In this document: positions 8,102 to 17,148 of the stretch, one piece after another
How positions within the stretch are numbered: the first letter of the stretch is position 1
Layout of the letters: each line of letters opens with the position of its first letter
Source of the DNA: an uncultured Fidelibacterota bacterium
GTDB taxonomy: Bacteria; Fidelibacterota; Marinisomatia; Marinisomatales; UBA1611
Length of the DNA: 46,151 nucleotides
Reading direction: 5' to 3'
NCBI GenBank assembly: GCA_902611135.1
Contig: CACLYL010000006.1
Coordinates: forward strand, 1-46,151
The notes under the pieces: model-generated
Databases searched by the model: none
Seen by the model: the letters and a program-made list of their open reading frames with translations, nothing else
Told to the model about the DNA's origin: nothing
Program-made: the position numbers and the translations under genes

Positions 8102-9409
8102 TTATATATCTAGCTTGGTTCTAGAATATATTTGGTTTTTCGATATTGTAAACTCAATTCGACCAATTAATTCCTCGCCTATGAATGGTGAATTTAAAGA
8201 ATTTGACTTAATTGAATCTTCGGTGAATTTCCACTTTTTCCTTTCATCGAGAATTACAATTTCAGCTGTTTTTTCATAGCTAAATAAATTACTATCAAAT
8301 CCCATTACATTTCGGGGATTTATAGTTAAAAACTTAATCAAAGACAATAATTTGAATTTGTTTTGATAAACTAAAACTTTATAAACTGCTCCAAAGCATG
8401 ATTCAAGACCTATCATGCCGCATGAGGCCAGGTCAAATGTTGTTTCTTTTTCTTCTAAAGTGTGCGGAGCATGGTCCGTGGCTATACAATCTATTACCCC
8501 ACTCTTTAGACCTTCTATCAAAGATAGTCTATCATTTTCTGTTCTAATTGGTGGCGCAACCTTAAAATTTGTATCAAAGGAGCTCAAAGCTTCATCGTTA
8601 AAATATAAGTGATGAGGAGTTACTTCAGATGATACATTTTTAAACTGAGTCTTAAATTTTGAAATTTGAGCCACTGATTTTTCAGCGCTCACATGAGGAA
8701 TATGAATTTTAGATCCAGTAAAACTAGCTAACTCAAGATCTCTGTGAATCATGACCGATTCTGCAAAATCTGGGTTCCCAGGCAGCCCCAAATTGGTTGA
8801 AACCAAACCCTCATGCATTAGTCCATCAGATCTTAAACAAACATCTTCAGCATGATTAATTATTGGCAAATCTAATGGTTTTATATACTCAAGTGCCATT
8901 CTCATAACTTTCCCATCTTGAATCGGTAAACCATCATCACTAAATGCTACAGCACCTTGCTTTTTCATTAAACCCATTTCAGTTAAATTTTTTCCATCTT
9001 GATTTTTCGTAACGGCACCAATAGGATGAACATGTACAGGATAACTTTTTGATTTTTTTGACAAAAAATCTATTAATTCTGGCGTATCAATTGGAGGATG
9101 AGTATTTGGCATAACACATACTCTAGTAAATCCACCAGCCATGGCAGCTAAAGAACCTGTTTCAAGAGTTTCTTTGTCCTCCCTGCCCGGCTCTCGAAAG
9201 TGGGAATGTATATCACAAAAGCCATGAGTAATAATCTTTCCGGAGCAATCTATTATTTTTGTTTTTTTTGTCTGTTTTGATGGATCCCCAATTCTTCCTT
9301 TATCAATAAAGATATCACCTGTATAAACTTTATCAATAAATGGATCAATAATTTTCCCATTTTTTAATAATAACTCGTCAGGCAGAATTTTAAAATTTAC
9401 TTTGTTCAT
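8102..9409 (-). CDS. pyrC: Dihydroorotase
   Basis: This amidohydrolase cyclises carbamoyl aspartate to dihydroorotate, step three of pyrimidine synthesis. The metal-site motif DIHSHFREPG with following GREDKET, then VMPNTHPP, VTPHHLYF and IATDHAPH, place it in the PyrC/allantoinase-type class of about 430 residues. I start it at ATG 9409 (435 residues, MNKVNFKILPDELLLKNGK), five bases after the pyrB stop at 9414. An upstream ATG at 9469 would add 20 aromatic-rich residues lying inside pyrB and is less likely. It is the last gene of pyrR-pyrB-pyrC. Confidence 0.95.
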   Translation of the reverse strand: MNKVNFKILPDELLLKNGKIIDPFIDKVYTGDIFIDKGRIGDPSKQTKKTKIIDCSGKIITHGFCDIHSHFREPGREDKETLETGSLAAMAGGFTRVCVMPNTHPPIDTPELIDFLSKKSKSYPVHVHPIGAVTKNQDGKNLTEMGLMKKQGAVAFSDDGLPIQDGKVMRMALEYIKPLDLPIINHAEDVCLRSDGLMHEGLVSTNLGLPGNPDFAESVMIHRDLELASFTGSKIHIPHVSAEKSVAQISKFKTQFKNVSSEVTPHHLYFNDEALSSFDTNFKVAPPIRTENDRLSLIEGLKSGVIDCIATDHAPHTLEEKETTFDLASCGMIGLESCFGAVYKVLVYQNKFKLLSLIKFLTINPRNVMGFDSNLFSYEKTAEIVILDERKKWKFTEDSIKSNSLNSPFIGEELIGRIEFTISKNQIYSRTKLDI

Positions 9410-9413
9410 AATT

Positions 9414-10337
9414 TCATTTTTTTCCACCACATAAAAGAAAAAGTATAGCCATTCTTGAAGCGACTCCATTTAAAACCTGGTCTAAAATGATTGCATTTTG
9501 ACCATCAGCAACCGCACTGTCAATTTCAACACCTCTATTAATTGGACCGGGATGCATAATTACAATGTCTTTTTTATGCTTTTCAATTCGTTTTTGATTG
9601 ATGCCAAAAAAATTTCTATACTCCCTCACAGATGGAACCAAACCAATTCCCATTCTCTCTCTTTGAATTCGTAGAACATTTAAAGCATCTGCCCAATCAA
9701 TAACTTCATCGACATCATAATTTATATTGACTCCTAAATCTTTTAAAAATTCAGGAATAAGATTGGGTGGTCCACAAAGGGTTATTTCAGCGCCCATCGT
9801 TTTTAGGCCATATATATTGCTCAAAGCCACACGACTATGTAAAATATCTCCAATGATACCTATTTTTAAACCTTTTAGGAAACCAAATTTTTCTTTTAAA
9901 CTCATCATATCAAGGATCGCTTGGGTTGGATGTTCATGGGTCCCATCTCCAGCATTAATAATTATAGATTTTATAAATTTAGATAAAGTTTTAGGTGCTC
10001 CCGGAGAAGGATGCCTGATAACTACAGCATCAATTTTCATTGCCTCAATATTTTGAGCTGTATCTTTAAAACTTTCTCCTTTTTTTAAACTACTTGATGA
10101 GGCAGAAAAATTTACAGTATCGCAGCTTAAACGTTTTTGGGCTAATTCAAAACTTATCCGTGTTCTAGTCGAATTTTCGAAAAAGAGGTTCACCACCGTT
10201 AACCCATTTAAAGAGGGTACTTTTTTGATTGGTCTATCTAAAACTTCTCTAAACTTAAATGCTAAATCTAAAATAGACTCGATATCTTTTTTTGGGTAAT
10301 CTTTCAATCCAAAAAGATGTCTATTTTTTAGTGACAC
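9414..10337 (-). CDS. pyrB: Aspartate carbamoyltransferase catalytic subunit
   Basis: PyrB joins carbamoyl phosphate and aspartate, the committed step of pyrimidine synthesis. The 307-residue chain has FFENSTRTRISFELA (carbamoyl phosphate site), HEHPTQAILDM, and HPGPINRGVEI, all family signatures. The start is GTG at 10337, inside the end of pyrR (17-base overlap), with an AAGGGA-type ribosome site a few bases before it. No regulatory pyrI follows, as expected when PyrR is present. It is directly followed by pyrC. Confidence 0.96.
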   Translation of the reverse strand: MSLKNRHLFGLKDYPKKDIESILDLAFKFREVLDRPIKKVPSLNGLTVVNLFFENSTRTRISFELAQKRLSCDTVNFSASSSSLKKGESFKDTAQNIEAMKIDAVVIRHPSPGAPKTLSKFIKSIIINAGDGTHEHPTQAILDMMSLKEKFGFLKGLKIGIIGDILHSRVALSNIYGLKTMGAEITLCGPPNLIPEFLKDLGVNINYDVDEVIDWADALNVLRIQRERMGIGLVPSVREYRNFFGINQKRIEKHKKDIVIMHPGPINRGVEIDSAVADGQNAIILDQVLNGVASRMAILFLLCGGKK

Positions 10338-10866
10338 TTTCTTCCCTTAAAAGATAAACGCCCTCATTGAAGTCAGTTTCTTTCAAAAATACATTGACAT
10401 GTTCCCCTTCATGGGTTGGAATATTTTTACCTATAAAATTTGCTCCTATTGGCAATTCTCTATGTCCCCGATCCACCATAACAGCCAATTGAATTTTAGA
10501 GGCTCTACCAAAACTATTCAACTCATCAAGAGCAGCCCTGATCGTCCTACCTGTGTATAAGACATCATCAACCAGAACAACTATTTTACCATCAATAGAA
10601 AATGGAATGTTTGTGCTTTTGATCTTTGGCATAATCAATCTTTCTCTAAAGTCATCTCTATGAAAGGTAATATCTAAAGAACCAATAATTGGTTTATTTT
10701 TACTTAACTTTAAAATTTTTTTCTGTATCCTGTGAGATAAAGGAACACCTCTATTATGAATCCCAACTAAGACAATATTTTTAGAATTATTATTTTCCTC
10801 TAAAATTTCATGGCTCATTCTTGCTAGAGAACGATTAATACTTGAAGAGTCCATTAACCTTTTCAT
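10321..10866 (-). CDS. pyrR: PyrR: pyrimidine regulator / uracil phosphoribosyltransferase
   Basis: PyrR proteins bind UMP/UTP and pyr mRNA leaders and often have uracil phosphoribosyltransferase activity. The 181-residue sequence has the PRPP loop VVLVDDVLYTGRT near residues 95-107. It also has GIHNRGVPL near the N-terminus and VMVDRGHRELPI later in the chain, all typical of PyrR. The start is ATG at 10866. The 109-base region upstream shows no clear antiterminator/terminator pair or PyrR-binding loop, so the mode of control is uncertain. It overlaps pyrB by 17 bases. Confidence 0.94.
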   Translation of the reverse strand: MKRLMDSSSINRSLARMSHEILEENNNSKNIVLVGIHNRGVPLSHRIQKKILKLSKNKPIIGSLDITFHRDDFRERLIMPKIKSTNIPFSIDGKIVVLVDDVLYTGRTIRAALDELNSFGRASKIQLAVMVDRGHRELPIGANFIGKNIPTHEGEHVNVFLKETDFNEGVYLLREESVTKK

Positions 10867-10975
10867 ATTACCTTTTAATTCACTATTAGAGGTCTAGAAT
10901 AAGAGGTTTAATATTTGAAATCATCACTGTTATCGGATATATGAGACTTTAACCTAGTGAAAAATTATAAAAAAT

Positions 10976-11899
10976 CTACATGTATACCAAGTTACAAATA
11001 ATATTGGCGGCCTCTCTGACTTTAAGTTGGTCCATATCAACTTTTAGATCGATATTTTCTTTTTTAAACCAATGTTTTTGTTTTTTTGATAATTGATTGG
11101 TTTTTTGTAAAATATTTATTTCTAAACTTTTGTAATCCAAAAGACCATTTAAATAATCTATAATTTGATTATAGCCGATTGAGTTTAATGCTGAAAATGT
11201 AAATCCTGATTTTTTTTGTAAAAGAAGTAAGTTTCTGACTTCATCAATCCATCCCTCTTGCAACATCTTTTTAGTTCTTGCTGATATCCTACTTGATAAT
11301 TTATTCTTATTTCTAAATAAATAGATTGTAAACATTTTTGAGCCCAAGTTGTCTTTTTTTTGATTTTTAAAGTGATGACTGGGACCCTTCCCTGTTATTT
11401 CAAATATTTCTAGTGCTCTTACTAATCTCTTTTTATTATTGATATGCACAATTTCAGCATATTCTAAATCAATTTTTTTCAATCTTTTTAATAGAGCTTC
11501 TGGATGCCTATCATAAGCTTTTTCTAATTTTTTTCGAATTTCTTTATCAGATTTACTTTTATTAAATAGACCAAAATATAATGATCTAAAATATAGACCT
11601 GATCCTCCGCAAATTATTGGTACATTATTTCTAGATTTTATCTCTAGAATCTTATTTTTAACCATTTCAGTATATTGGCCAGCTGAAATTGTATATTTTG
11701 GATCCCGAATTCCTATTAAATGGTGAGGAACTCTTTCTAGATCATCACTACTTGGTTGCGCAGTTCCAATATTCATAAACTTGTAAATTTGCCTAGAGTC
11801 TAAACCAATTATTTCTCCATTAACTAGTTTTGCAATCTCAATTGATAAACTGGTTTTACCGCTTGCAGTAGGACCAATAATGGTTAGTATTTTATTCAA
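10976..11899 (-). CDS. miaA: tRNA dimethylallyltransferase
   Basis: MiaA adds a dimethylallyl group to A37 of tRNAs that read U-starting codons. The 307-residue protein begins with the P-loop TIIGPTASGKTSL (residues 6-18), followed by DSRQIYKFMNIGTAQP, VPIICGGSGLYFRSL, and NKKRLVRALEI, all MiaA signatures. The likely start is TTG at 11899; the only in-frame alternatives upstream are non-standard. It follows the threonine dehydratase-like gene by 18 bases. The next gene, pyrR, is 109 bases downstream, so miaA probably ends a transcript that includes mutL. Confidence 0.94.
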   Translation of the reverse strand: MNKILTIIGPTASGKTSLSIEIAKLVNGEIIGLDSRQIYKFMNIGTAQPSSDDLERVPHHLIGIRDPKYTISAGQYTEMVKNKILEIKSRNNVPIICGGSGLYFRSLYFGLFNKSKSDKEIRKKLEKAYDRHPEALLKRLKKIDLEYAEIVHINNKKRLVRALEIFEITGKGPSHHFKNQKKDNLGSKMFTIYLFRNKNKLSSRISARTKKMLQEGWIDEVRNLLLLQKKSGFTFSALNSIGYNQIIDYLNGLLDYKSLEINILQKTNQLSKKQKHWFKKENIDLKVDMDQLKVREAANIICNLVYM

Positions 11900-11917
11900 A
11901 CTAAAGCTAATTTTTTT

Positions 11918-12853
11918 TTACCATGGTAATTGATTTAGATCAATATTCCCACCGGTTAAAACTATTCCAATATTCTGATTTCTAAAATTTGATTTGTTAC
12001 TGATAACAGCTGCTAAAGCTATTGAGCATGATGGCTCCACAATTATTTTGAGTCTATTTAGAATCAATTTTAAACTTTTTATAATATCATCTTCTGAAAC
12101 AACAATTATACCATCTACTAATTCTTGGATAATTGGAAAAGTAATTGATCCAATTTGAGCCCTTAAACCATCACAAACAGTATTTGTTGTTATATTTGTC
12201 TCTATCTTACCAGATTGTATAGATCTAAATGTATCATCCGCTTCTGATGGTTCTGCTCCAAAAATTTTTATCGACGGATTTATTTTTTTAACATATGATA
12301 ATACACCACTTAGCAAGCCGCCACCGCTTACAGGGACAACTATAGCATCTAGATTAGGAATATCTTCAATAAACTCTTTACCAATTGTTGATTGTCCTAA
12401 AATTATATGTTTATTATCGTATGGGTGAATTACCTCAACATCCCCCATTGTTTTTAATTTAGTTAATGCCCTCTCTCGAGATTGATTACTTGGATTACAC
12501 CATACAACTCTACCCCCATTTCGTATAACATTATTTACTTTAATTTTTGAGGTGTTTTTTGGCATTACAACAATTGTTGAGCCATTTCTCTTGGAGACGG
12601 CCATCGAAAGCGCAGCACCATGGTTTCCCGATGATACAGTTACAATATCTCCCTTAAAACTTTTTGCACTTAATTGCAGAACTGCATTTGTTGCACCTCT
12701 AATTTTGAATGAACCAGATTTTTGAAAATTCTCTGATTTAAAGTACAAATTAGCAGAAGTCAACTTGTTCAGACTTTCGCTAGTTAAAACAGGCGTCCTG
12801 TGAATGTATGGCCTTATCCTATCATGGGCTCTTTTCATTTCACTTATTAACAT
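11918..12853 (-). CDS. PLP-dependent threonine dehydratase / serine racemase-like enzyme
   Basis: Fold type II PLP enzymes of this group deaminate threonine or serine, or racemise serine. The 311-residue protein has the PLP lysine in GSFKIRGA (Lys50), the substrate loop SSGNHGAALSMA, and the phosphate-binding glycine loop PVSGGGLLSG. There is no C-terminal ACT domain, so it is not the feedback-regulated biosynthetic IlvA. I prefer ATG 12853, which gives the usual YIHRTPVL distance. The frame can extend to a TTG at 12919 inside the mutL end, but those 22 Lys-rich residues look untranslated. Threonine ammonia-lyase and serine racemase cannot be told apart here. Confidence 0.85.
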   Translation of the reverse strand: MLISEMKRAHDRIRPYIHRTPVLTSESLNKLTSANLYFKSENFQKSGSFKIRGATNAVLQLSAKSFKGDIVTVSSGNHGAALSMAVSKRNGSTIVVMPKNTSKIKVNNVIRNGGRVVWCNPSNQSRERALTKLKTMGDVEVIHPYDNKHIILGQSTIGKEFIEDIPNLDAIVVPVSGGGLLSGVLSYVKKINPSIKIFGAEPSEADDTFRSIQSGKIETNITTNTVCDGLRAQIGSITFPIIQELVDGIIVVSEDDIIKSLKLILNRLKIIVEPSCSIALAAVISNKSNFRNQNIGIVLTGGNIDLNQLPW

Positions 12854-12899
12854 AAAACGTTTGTACTTTTTAATTAGTTTAATTTTTAAATCGTATATG

Positions 12900-14687
12900 T
12901 CAACCTTTTGGTCTTTCAAACCTACTATCTAGTTCATCTATTGACATTTTAATAATAATAGGTCTCCCATGCGGACAATAATATGGATGTTTTGTTAAAA
13001 ACAATCTATTGACAAGCTCTTGCATTTCTTGCTTAGTCAGAGAATCTCCTGCTTTTATAGCAGCTTTACATGAGAACATAGCCGCCAAATCTTCTTGAAA
13101 GGAGCTATATTGTTTTTTTTGAGATGAAAAGTTATCTAAAATTTCTCTAATTATTACTTTTTCACTTCCCAGAGCCATATCAGTTGGTATTGCTTCAATT
13201 CTAATAGTTGTTTCAGATTCCTTTTTCATTTTAAAACCAATTTTTTCGAGATAAGGTAAGATATCAAGCAATCTATCAATATCATTCAATGAGAAGCTGA
13301 TACTTTCAGGAAATAAAACTGTTTGAGATGACATTGAAGTTGACTCAAAAGCTTTAAGTGCATCTTCATAGAGTATCCGCTCATGAGCAACATGTTGATC
13401 AATTATTACTAAACCACTATTTATTTCAGAAAGAATGTATTTTCGATGAATTTGCCATATGTTTTCTGTAGCAATTGGTTCACTTTGATTTGTTTTTATT
13501 TCAGCCAACTTTGAAACATATGTTTTTGCTCGCTCTAATTTCTTTTGAACTGGTGTGACCATATCAGAAATTTTTAAATCTAAGGAATCTTGAAAAACAG
13601 ATTGATTCTTTATATTTTTTTCAATTTTAAATAAAGGCCTATCGTTTAAACCATTTAGATCCATTTTTTGAGGTTTAAAAGCAGGATTACTAAAATTTGG
13701 TATAGTATCTAAGATAGTTCCTAAAGAATCTCTAATTCCAGCTTTTAGAACACTAAAAACTCTCCACTCATCAATGAAGCGTACTTCTGTTTTCATCGGA
13801 TGAATATTGACATCGACTTGATCAGGTGGCATTTTTATGTTTATTAAAAAAAACGGATATTCCCCGCGTTTTATTAATGATTCATAGGCATTATAAACTG
13901 CTTTATTAATTAATTTATCCTTTATGAATCTATTGTTTACAAAAAGATATTGCTCACCTGGTCTTTTTCTAATGAGGTTTAAATTTCCAATGAATCCAGA
14001 AAAAATATAATCTTCCTTAACTAAATTTACAGGCAATAGGTTTGATGAATATGTTGGATCCATCAAATTATTAATTCTATCCTCTAAATTTTCCCTTTGG
14101 ACATGAAAAATAGTTCTATTATCTGAGATAATCCGAAAGACTTTATCAGGAAAAGCTAACCCGTATCTTCGCACTACTTCTATTATTTTCCTGAGTTCAG
14201 TTCTTGGTGTTTTAAGAAATTTTTTACGAACGGGAGTATTAAAAAATAAGTTTTGAATAGTTACTTCAGTTCCTCCGATTTTAGCATGGGGCTGAACGTC
14301 TTTGGAAATGCCTCCTGTTACATTAAGTTTGTAACCATCGTATTCTTTATTATTTGATATAACTTGTAGATCACAAACTGATGCGATACTAGATAGAGCC
14401 TCACCTCGAAATCCTAAAGTCTCAATGTTATAGAGATCATTTAAATTATTAATTTTACTTGTGTTAAACCTTAATATTGATAAAGGTAAATCATCCCTCA
14501 TAATTCCATCACCATTATCTCTGACTTGGATTAACTGATGTCCACCTTTCTCAACAATAACTGAAATATCATTTGCATTTGCATCAATACTATTTTCGAT
14601 CAATTCTTTTACAACTGATGCTGGATTTTCAACAACCTCGCCTGCTGCAATTTTATTCCTTAAGTCTTCTGAAAGTGCTTTTATCAA
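12900..14687 (-). CDS. mutL: DNA mismatch repair protein MutL (endonuclease type)
   Basis: MutL couples MutS mismatch recognition to strand removal. The GHKL ATPase domain shows NKIAAGEVV, ELIENSIDA and DNGDGI in the first 65 residues, then GFRGEALSSI and NIHPMKTEVRF. The C-terminal domain has DQHVAHERILYE from residue 430, the metal-binding endonuclease motif with one Ala-to-Val change. It also has CKAAIKAG and CPHGRP (571-576). The protein should therefore nick DNA itself, as in MutH-less bacteria. The start is TTG at 14687, four bases after the ftcD stop; the N-terminus aligns well with the family and no ATG is nearby. Length 595 is normal. Confidence 0.95.
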   Translation of the reverse strand: MIKALSEDLRNKIAAGEVVENPASVVKELIENSIDANANDISVIVEKGGHQLIQVRDNGDGIMRDDLPLSILRFNTSKINNLNDLYNIETLGFRGEALSSIASVCDLQVISNNKEYDGYKLNVTGGISKDVQPHAKIGGTEVTIQNLFFNTPVRKKFLKTPRTELRKIIEVVRRYGLAFPDKVFRIISDNRTIFHVQRENLEDRINNLMDPTYSSNLLPVNLVKEDYIFSGFIGNLNLIRKRPGEQYLFVNNRFIKDKLINKAVYNAYESLIKRGEYPFFLINIKMPPDQVDVNIHPMKTEVRFIDEWRVFSVLKAGIRDSLGTILDTIPNFSNPAFKPQKMDLNGLNDRPLFKIEKNIKNQSVFQDSLDLKISDMVTPVQKKLERAKTYVSKLAEIKTNQSEPIATENIWQIHRKYILSEINSGLVIIDQHVAHERILYEDALKAFESTSMSSQTVLFPESISFSLNDIDRLLDILPYLEKIGFKMKKESETTIRIEAIPTDMALGSEKVIIREILDNFSSQKKQYSSFQEDLAAMFSCKAAIKAGDSLTKQEMQELVNRLFLTKHPYYCPHGRPIIIKMSIDELDSRFERPKG

Positions 14688-14691
14688 TGTA

Positions 14692-16389
14692 TTAACTTTT
14701 GATTAAACTAATAACTTTTTTATAAATCATCACTGATATCTTTTCAGCACTCTGAACAATACTATCTGCTTCTTTCAACCTATTATCGCAATATATTTTA
14801 TCCTCTATTGATGAAGTATTAATCAATACGTTCAAATACGCTCCCCTGACGCTTGATACTGCAAGCTCACTAGCTACACCTAAATCAGATACAGAATTAG
14901 GATTGCAGACTTTTACTAATTCAGATGATAATTCTAAAATTCTAAGAGAAAGGTTTGCTGTTTTAAGCGGAATTTCTAGAGCATTTTTGTTTGCCATTAA
15001 AATTTGATCTCTTTTGTACATCGTCTCTTTTTTTGTTGAGTTGGGCAGACGATTCGCATCTACAACTGCATTAAAAGCATTAGTATCCTCATCTATTAAT
15101 CTAGACAATTTTTTTTTTAATAATTGAGAACCCTCACCCCATTCATTATACAGATTTCTATTTTTGATTAGCTCTTTTTTGTCATAGCTTAATGCTGAAA
15201 CCATCGAGATCAATGAAGCACTCAATGCACCTGCTAACGCAGATACTGTCCCTCCTCCAGGAGCAGGACTATTTCTAGACAGTTCATTAATGAAATCAAT
15301 ATTTTTCATAGAAATCAAATTTCTCTTTTGTTTTTTAATAGCATATTCAATGATTTTTTCATTTTTATTAAATTTAACAAGATTATTAAGGCCTAATGAT
15401 TGAACCGCCGTTTCAATAATATCTGTTTCAGGCAATCCAGTTGGTCGCTGTTGCTTTTGCAAATAATATTTTCCAGCTATTATTAATGCATCCAAAGGAA
15501 TTAATCCTACTATTTCACTGCCAGTTACTATGAGGCCTCTTTCATTTGCTAATTTATTAGCCTCATCATAAACTTCATGAATAGTAGAAACCTTATAATT
15601 ATTTAGATTTATCGAAATTTGTGCTTGATCAAACTTTGTAACAAACCACCCTATTCCTTTAACATCTTTAAATTTTCCAGGCACTTTTACAGCTTTACCA
15701 AATTCATCCCTAACAATTTCACCATCCAACAAATTTTTTGAAAGTGGATTAGGCACTCGTTTACTCCTACCTATCTCTCTGAGTTCGAATGCGATATCGG
15801 TAGCGATTCTTGGATTTCTGGTGTTTAAATTTATGTTATATGCTATTAAAAAATCACGGCAACCAACAATTGTAGCACCATTAAAGTGATTCATTTTTGA
15901 AGGGCCAAAATCTGGAATCCACTCTTTACTAGATAGCTTTTTCTCTAAGCCCTCATATTCACCTAGCCTTATATCTGGCAATTTTTTCCTGAAAGACAAA
16001 TTAGAAGATTTTTCATAGAGATATACAGGAATTCCTAGCTTCTCGCCTATCCTTTTTCCTAATTCTAGTGATAGTTTTATGCACTCTTCCTCACTTACAT
16101 TTTTTATCGGAATTAAAGGGCAAACATCTGTAGAACCGATTCGCGGATGAGTTCCTGCATGCTTACGCATATCTATAATTTTAGACGCTTTTTTTATTCC
16201 ATTAAATACTCCCTTGAGCACTTCAGATGGTGACCCAATTATAGTGATAACTGTACGGTTGGTATCAAATCCCATATCAACATCTAAAATTAAAGCATCA
16301 GAGCTCTCCTTTATTGATGAAATAATTTCATCAATTTTACTTTTATTTCTACCCTCAGAAAAGTTTGGTACACATTCAATTAATCTCAT
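14692..16389 (-). CDS. ftcD: Fused glutamate formimidoyltransferase / formimidoyl-THF cyclodeaminase
   Basis: The two-domain enzyme moves a formimino group from formiminoglutamate to tetrahydrofolate, then releases ammonia to give methenyl-THF, ending one route of histidine breakdown. Residues 1-300 are the transferase, starting with LIECVPNFSEGR and including MRKHAGTHPRIGSTDVCPLIPI. Residues from about 365 to 565 are the all-helical cyclodeaminase with NSPAPGGGTVSALAGALSASL. Total length 565 matches animal and Bacteroidetes-type fusions. No other hut gene is in the window. The ATG shares a base with the stop of the small upstream ORF (TAATG). Confidence 0.93.
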   Translation of the reverse strand: MRLIECVPNFSEGRNKSKIDEIISSIKESSDALILDVDMGFDTNRTVITIIGSPSEVLKGVFNGIKKASKIIDMRKHAGTHPRIGSTDVCPLIPIKNVSEEECIKLSLELGKRIGEKLGIPVYLYEKSSNLSFRKKLPDIRLGEYEGLEKKLSSKEWIPDFGPSKMNHFNGATIVGCRDFLIAYNINLNTRNPRIATDIAFELREIGRSKRVPNPLSKNLLDGEIVRDEFGKAVKVPGKFKDVKGIGWFVTKFDQAQISINLNNYKVSTIHEVYDEANKLANERGLIVTGSEIVGLIPLDALIIAGKYYLQKQQRPTGLPETDIIETAVQSLGLNNLVKFNKNEKIIEYAIKKQKRNLISMKNIDFINELSRNSPAPGGGTVSALAGALSASLISMVSALSYDKKELIKNRNLYNEWGEGSQLLKKKLSRLIDEDTNAFNAVVDANRLPNSTKKETMYKRDQILMANKNALEIPLKTANLSLRILELSSELVKVCNPNSVSDLGVASELAVSSVRGAYLNVLINTSSIEDKIYCDNRLKEADSIVQSAEKISVMIYKKVISLIKS

Positions 16390-16517
16390 TAAAGGATCGT
16401 CTCCGATAGGCTGTTTAAGTAATTAATTAAATATATTAATGCAAATAACGCGATAACATATTTTATTATAGGTCTTTTTTTATTTCTATTAAGGTTTAAG
16501 TTTTTAAAATATGTCAT
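16389..16517 (-). CDS. Small 42-residue single-pass membrane protein
   Basis: I read this ORF directly from the sequence: ATG at 16517-16515, 42 codons, TAA at 16391-16389. The N-terminal 19 residues are basic (Lys5, Arg11, Lys13, Lys14, Arg15, Lys19). Residues 17-34 are a continuous hydrophobic stretch (VIALFALIYLI at its core), and the last eight residues are polar, so a single-pass inner-membrane protein with a cytoplasmic basic end is likely. Both ends overlap neighbours by one base as TAATG: its ATG with the M50 protease stop, and its stop with the ftcD ATG. Such exact packing, seen elsewhere here at rpsB-tsf and prfB-lysS, argues that it is translated. No family recognised; it might assist the protease. 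Confidence 0.65.
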   Translation of the reverse strand: MTYFKNLNLNRNKKRPIIKYVIALFALIYLINYLNSLSETIL

Positions 16518-17146
16518 TACACTCCAGCAAACAAAAACATAAAGAAGTTAACAAATGGTCTCATTAAAAACCATATTATTGAAAATCCTGTTAAATAACC
16601 AAACAATATTAATCCAAACAAAACCTGGGGACCATATGATTGTATTTTTAAAGCAAGCTGAGGGTTATTTTTCATTAGATATCCAGAAAAAATCTGGGAA
16701 CCATCTAATGGAGAAACTGGAATTAAATTAAAAATTGCTAGAGAAATATTAATGCTAGTAAAATAGTAAACCATTAAAAGTAAATTATCAGATAAAATAG
16801 GGTAGGGCCCTTGAAGACGAAACACTAAACCACTAATGAGGGCAAGCAGAAGATTGGAGACCGGACCTGCGGCAGCTATTTTCATCATATCACTTCTTGG
16901 TTTTTTAAGAAACCTAGGATCTACTGGTACAGGTTTAGCCCATCCAAAACCAACAAATAAGATCATTAATGAACCAAATAGATCTAAATGGGCCAATGGA
17001 TTTAGGGTTAATCTACCTAACCTTGCTGCTGTATTATCACCACATTTATATGCCATCCAAGCATGCGCAAATTCATGGAACGATAGAGCAAACATTAATG
17101 TCGGTATCAATAAAACCAAAGCCTCTGCTGGTAGTCTAAATAACAT
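16517..17146 (-). CDS. Site-2 protease family (M50) membrane metalloprotease
   Basis: This is an intramembrane zinc protease of the small YwhC/Rv-type M50 group. The 209 residues form about five or six membrane segments. The zinc motif HEFAH (residues 24-28) lies in the first transmembrane region, and the second motif NLIPVSPLDG supplies the third ligand, Asp, near the C-terminal half. There is no PDZ domain, unlike RseP. Substrates are unknown. The start is ATG at 17146, two bases after xerC/D; its stop overlaps the ATG of the 42-residue membrane protein. Confidence 0.9.
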   Translation of the reverse strand: MLFRLPAEALVLLIPTLMFALSFHEFAHAWMAYKCGDNTAARLGRLTLNPLAHLDLFGSLMILFVGFGWAKPVPVDPRFLKKPRSDMMKIAAAGPVSNLLLALISGLVFRLQGPYPILSDNLLLMVYYFTSINISLAIFNLIPVSPLDGSQIFSGYLMKNNPQLALKIQSYGPQVLFGLILFGYLTGFSIIWFLMRPFVNFFMFLFAGV

Positions 17147-17148
17147 AT

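Noticed and set aside
9410-9469. A 20-residue N-terminal extension of pyrC from ATG 9469
   Set aside because: It overlaps the end of pyrB, is aromatic-rich and unlike dihydroorotase N-termini; ATG 9409 fits better.
12854-12919. A 22-residue extension of the threonine dehydratase-like gene from TTG 12919
   Set aside because: The Lys-rich extension overlaps mutL and starts at TTG; ATG 12853 gives the family's usual N-terminus.
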